Below are positions 60,970-64,000 of a stretch of 64,000 bases of DNA, piece after piece. The translations under genes and the position numbers were made by a program. This DNA comes from Serratia marcescens subsp. marcescens ATCC 13880 (GTDB lineage Bacteria > Pseudomonadota > Gammaproteobacteria > Enterobacterales > Enterobacteriaceae): NCBI RefSeq assembly GCF_017299535.1, contig NZ_CP071238.1, positions 1,364,001 through 1,428,000 on the forward strand, written 5' to 3'. How positions within the stretch are numbered: position 1 is the stretch's first letter; each line of letters opens with the position of its first letter. The notes beneath the pieces are model-generated. The model did no database searches, was not told the DNA's origin, and was given only the letters and a program-made list of their open reading frames with translations.

Positions 60970-62340
60970 ATGGCAATGCATCCTGTGCTCAACCAACGAC
61001 CGGCTCGCCGTTATCAGGGGTTGAAGTTGTTGAACACGCTCTGGGACACCACCTTCACGCTCTGGGTCACGATGCTGGTATCGTCCATGGCGGTATTAAT
61101 CAACATTGGCGTCATCAGCCAGAATGCTCCCCAGACGCTGTACGCGTTAGGGTTATTTCTGCCGCTGAACTACGTAATGATGGCCATCCACGAAGGGTTG
61201 CGAATTCCGGCACTGCGTTACAGTTCACAGAATCACAGCGACGCACGTGAGGTGCTGGGCACGCGTCTGATATTGCTGTTCAGCGCGATGGTTGTGTTGA
61301 TGACATTACTTGTCGGCTGTGTCTGGCTGTTCCAGTCGGGCATTGCCGGGCTGTTCCATATTGCCGCGGAACGTCAGAACGATGTCATGGCGTTTATCCT
61401 GCCGATGTTACTGGCAGGTATTCCGATTGGTTTTGCAACGCTGATTCTCTCGACCTTATTTGGCCGTGGACTCAATCGTTTTGCCAGCCTGCTGGGTATT
61501 AGCGGCACCGCGCTTAACCTGGTGGCGACATGGCTGGCCGCCACGCACTGGCATCAGGGGCTCCAGAGCCTTATCTGGGGGGCATTGATTGGCAGTAGCT
61601 ACCTGACGCTCAGCGGTGGTGCACTGCTGTACAGTCGCGGGGTCCGGCTCTCACTCACTGGCGTCCGCCGTGAAGCCGTACAGGTATTGAATGATATTGC
61701 TTTTATTGGTGCGCCGGTGGCAGGAAGTTTTCTGCTGTTGTTCGGCTTCCTTTTTTCTTTCAACTACCTGGTGTCGTTTTATGGCGCCAGTGAAATCGCC
61801 GGTTTTGGCATCGCATTCCGCATCCAGTCATTCGTCATCCTGCCCGCAATTGCTCTCGGAACGGCCATGGCGATACATGCCAATAACGCGATTGCGGATC
61901 AAAACTTTCCCCGTATCCGCCAGATCCTCTTTGCCGGGGTAGGGCTCGCCGCCGCACTTTATCTGGTCATCAGCGTGCTGGTGTTTCTGTTACAGGAACG
62001 TCTGGTGATGCTGTTCACCCGGGATGAAACCGTCATTGTTCCGGCGTTGCGCTACCTCAACTGTGTTGCGCCGTCCTATCTCAGTCTGGGGGTGGTTCTG
62101 GTACTGATGACCGCGTTGGAACAAACCGGGCAGGGGCTGCGGATATTGCTGATCAATATCGTTTTTTACGCGCTGGAAATTGGCATTGCCTCTTTGCTGG
62201 GGCTCAACCACGTCGATGCAACGCGGCTCTACCTCGTGATTGCGATTATGAACTGGTTATCCGCGCTTTACGTGGTTTACGAACTGAATAAACGACTTGC
62301 CCCCCAGGTCACGTTGCCTCCGCGGGAAATGCAACCTTAA
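60970..62340 (+). CDS. MATE-family exporter
   Basis: A 456-residue multidrug-and-toxin-extrusion family protein with 12 predicted membrane helices in two similar halves (VLINIGVISQNAPQTLYALG and LFSFNYLVSFYGASEIAGFG regions). MATE pumps export organic compounds using Na+ or H+. Its position between the dehydrogenase and ligase genes makes it the likely exporter of the cluster's product and self-protection factor. 21 bases separate it from the dehydrogenase gene. Confidence 0.88.
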   Translation: MAMHPVLNQRPARRYQGLKLLNTLWDTTFTLWVTMLVSSMAVLINIGVISQNAPQTLYALGLFLPLNYVMMAIHEGLRIPALRYSSQNHSDAREVLGTRLILLFSAMVVLMTLLVGCVWLFQSGIAGLFHIAAERQNDVMAFILPMLLAGIPIGFATLILSTLFGRGLNRFASLLGISGTALNLVATWLAATHWHQGLQSLIWGALIGSSYLTLSGGALLYSRGVRLSLTGVRREAVQVLNDIAFIGAPVAGSFLLLFGFLFSFNYLVSFYGASEIAGFGIAFRIQSFVILPAIALGTAMAIHANNAIADQNFPRIRQILFAGVGLAAALYLVISVLVFLLQERLVMLFTRDETVIVPALRYLNCVAPSYLSLGVVLVLMTALEQTGQGLRILLINIVFYALEIGIASLLGLNHVDATRLYLVIAIMNWLSALYVVYELNKRLAPQVTLPPREMQP

Positions 62341-62387
62341 CCGTGATGGAACAGGTTCTTATCTTACTGAATGCTCAGGAGTTATGC

Positions 62388-63962
62388 ATGAAGCACAGCT
62401 TGGCAGAATTGATTCGCGATGCAGATATAAATTACCCGAACAGAACCGCCCTGATCTTCAAAGATCATCACTATAGTTACCATGATATCTGGATGCGGGT
62501 ATGTGCTATCGCTGCCGGGATGCGGCACCGCGGACTGCAGCCGGGTGACAGGGTTGTGATTTGTCTGGGCAATCATCCGGACAGCCTTGCCGCATTCTGG
62601 GCAGCGCAAAAGCTCGGTGCCTGTCCTTCTCTGGTCGCTATCGATACGGCCGTGAATAAACTGGCTTATATTCTTAATAACAGCGGAGCCAGACAGCTGT
62701 TAACCTCTCCGGCCATCTCCGGCGCGCTGATGGCGTTTGGCCTGCAGCAGATCCCTGAGCTCAACACAGTTATTGTCGCGGGAGACCTGAGCAGGACGGA
62801 AAAGGGTATATCGCTGGAAGAGTTCATTGCCGATCCGCTAGCAGAAGCACAAATCCCGTTACAGGCCATTAGCGTTGATCTCGCATCGATCATTTACACC
62901 TCAGGTTCAACCGGCGAACCCAAGGGCGTGATGCTGAGCCATCAGAATATGCTGGCTGCCACGGACTCTTTAGCGACATACCTGGGCTATCGGCAGGACG
63001 ATGTCATAATTGCGGTTCTCCCGGTCGCGTTTGATTATGGTCTCTACCAACTTATCCTGAGTTGCTACATCGGTGCCACTGTGGTGCTGGAGCCCGATGG
63101 TGTTTTACCTACATTGGTGTTGCGCCATATCCAGCAGTATGGCTGCACGGTGATGCCGGGGCTCTCTTCTCTCTACAGTTTGCTGGACACCTATGCCAGC
63201 AGGGGCAAGTTTGACCTGAGCCGCGTGCGTCTGGTTTCCAACACCGGTATGGCATTACGTAAGCAGCATATCCATATGGTAAAGCGCCTGTTCCCGCAGG
63301 CGGACATTTTCTCAATGTACGGTCTGACGGAGTGCAAGCGCTGTACATGGCTCCCGCCAGCCGATCTGGAACGTAAACCTGACAGCGTTGGTATCGCGAT
63401 CCCCAACACGCAGATTCTGGTGGTGAATGATCAGAACCAGCCTTGCTCGCCTGGCGAAGTGGGGCAACTGGTCATACGCGGCGCTACTGTGATGCAGGGT
63501 TACTGGCGCAATCCTGAAGCGACAGCGAAAAAAATTGGCATACATCCGCTGTATGGTGACCGTTGCCTGTACTCGGGTGACTACGGCTGGCTGGATGATG
63601 AAGGCTATTTTTACTTTGCCGGACGCATGGATGAAGTTGCCAAAATCCGTGGCCGCAAGGTTATTTTCAGTGAGGTTGAGAAAGCCTTATTCCGCCATGA
63701 GGCGGTTATCGAAGCAGCGGTCATCGTTCACAATGATGAACAGGATCCTGAGGATCGTATCGTGGCATTCGTCGCCACATCATCGCCTGCCGCACTCACT
63801 GAAGCCGAGCTGCGTCAGTTCTGCCTGACGCAGCTGGAGCAGTATCAGGTTCCTCACGTATTCGTTCTGCTGCCGCGACTGCCGAAAAATGCCAACGGAA
63901 AATTTGATAAGCATAAGTTGCGCTCAGACTTTAAAGATGCCGCACGGAGGCTGCCGGCATGA
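62388..63962 (+). CDS. AMP-forming acyl/aminoacyl ligase (adenylation enzyme)
   Basis: A 524-residue ANL-superfamily ligase. Core motifs are A3 IIYTSGSTGEPKG (about residues 168-180), A5 SMYGLTECKR (309-318), A7 YSGDYGWLDDEG, A8 GRMDEVAKIRGRKV and A10 NANGKFDK with the catalytic lysine. It activates a carboxylic or amino acid with ATP and probably loads it on the carrier protein at 58048, as PigI/PltF do for proline. The specificity cannot be read by eye. The ATG at 62388 has AGGAG 7 bases upstream. It overlaps the next gene by 4 bases (ATGA). Confidence 0.9.
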   Translation: MKHSLAELIRDADINYPNRTALIFKDHHYSYHDIWMRVCAIAAGMRHRGLQPGDRVVICLGNHPDSLAAFWAAQKLGACPSLVAIDTAVNKLAYILNNSGARQLLTSPAISGALMAFGLQQIPELNTVIVAGDLSRTEKGISLEEFIADPLAEAQIPLQAISVDLASIIYTSGSTGEPKGVMLSHQNMLAATDSLATYLGYRQDDVIIAVLPVAFDYGLYQLILSCYIGATVVLEPDGVLPTLVLRHIQQYGCTVMPGLSSLYSLLDTYASRGKFDLSRVRLVSNTGMALRKQHIHMVKRLFPQADIFSMYGLTECKRCTWLPPADLERKPDSVGIAIPNTQILVVNDQNQPCSPGEVGQLVIRGATVMQGYWRNPEATAKKIGIHPLYGDRCLYSGDYGWLDDEGYFYFAGRMDEVAKIRGRKVIFSEVEKALFRHEAVIEAAVIVHNDEQDPEDRIVAFVATSSPAALTEAELRQFCLTQLEQYQVPHVFVLLPRLPKNANGKFDKHKLRSDFKDAARRLPA

Positions 63963-64000
63963 GGAACAAGCAGGCACTGGTATTGTTGTGCGCGGTCCTT
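63959..64000 (+). CDS. start of an exported or membrane protein, cut by the window end
   Basis: The ATG at 63959 overlaps the ligase stop codon. The 14 visible codons (MRNKQALVLLCAVL) are a basic start followed by hydrophobic residues, the beginning of a signal peptide or membrane helix. The gene continues beyond the window and is part of the same operon. Confidence 0.7.
   Translation, partial: MRNKQALVLLCAVL

Noticed and set aside
1..64000. CRISPR arrays, tRNA or rRNA genes, intact prophage or conjugative modules
   Set aside because: No regularly spaced repeats, no tRNA cloverleaf with CCA end, no rRNA-like sequence and no phage or transfer genes were seen on either strand.

Overview
The window is a GC-rich enterobacterial chromosome segment. 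Gene content (ansP, yedI, yohP, yohC, nlpA, dld, ddlA, bglX, cdh, yajD, lsrK, lsrG, amyA) and the abundance of LysR regulators, GNAT acetyltransferases and small-molecule exporters point to Serratia, close to S. marcescens. The genus is inferred from gene recognition by eye, not from a database search. No rRNA, tRNA, CRISPR array or intact prophage was seen.

Layout. 0.1-4 kb: an HD-domain alarmone-hydrolase-like gene, then a minus-strand operon of a pyruvate kinase paralogue with two exporters. 4-17.7 kb: metabolic and regulatory genes (SDR, 2OG-Fe(II) oxygenase, ansP, a PACE efflux pump, DedA, a DJ-1/GlxA pair, an S-adenosylhomocysteine-hydrolase-like gene, pbpG, yedI). 17.7-23.4 kb: the 27-residue YohP, nlpA, a streptothricin-acetyltransferase-like gene, yohC, and a DMT exporter preceded by a possible attenuation leader. 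23.5-28.5 kb: an iron-type ABC importer behind a strong Fur box, converging on a PAS/diflavin-reductase pair. 28.6-35.8 kb: dld, a ParD-like/Map pair, ddlA, a polar amino acid binding protein and an aminotransferase. 35.9-44.5 kb: bglX, a methyltransferase, cdh, an orphan chromosomal ParA/ribbon-helix-helix operon flanked by AT-rich repeats, and yajD. 44.5-57 kb: regulators and exporters, an lsrK/lsrG remnant of the AI-2 system, a bacterial RIO kinase, cytoplasmic alpha-amylase, a MarR-GNAT fusion and an SLC13 permease.

From about 56.9 kb the character changes. The 3' stub of a diaminopimelate-epimerase-like gene abuts a decayed IS903-type (IS5 family) element. This is followed by about 670 bp of very AT-rich DNA with a ten-C tract, and then a tightly packed plus-strand operon running off the window. 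The operon encodes an acyl carrier protein, a KAS III-fold protein that appears to have lost its catalytic residues, a shortened acyl-CoA-dehydrogenase-like protein, a full acyl-CoA-dehydrogenase-like protein, a MATE exporter, an AMP-forming acyl/aminoacyl ligase, and the start of an exported protein. This looks like a horizontally acquired small-molecule biosynthesis cluster: the ligase loads an acid on the carrier protein, the dehydrogenase pair oxidises the tethered chain, and the MATE pump exports the product. The product is unknown and the rest of the cluster lies beyond 64 kb.

The two most unusual signals are this cluster and the 12-bp repeat that links the ParA locus to a site 13 kb away.
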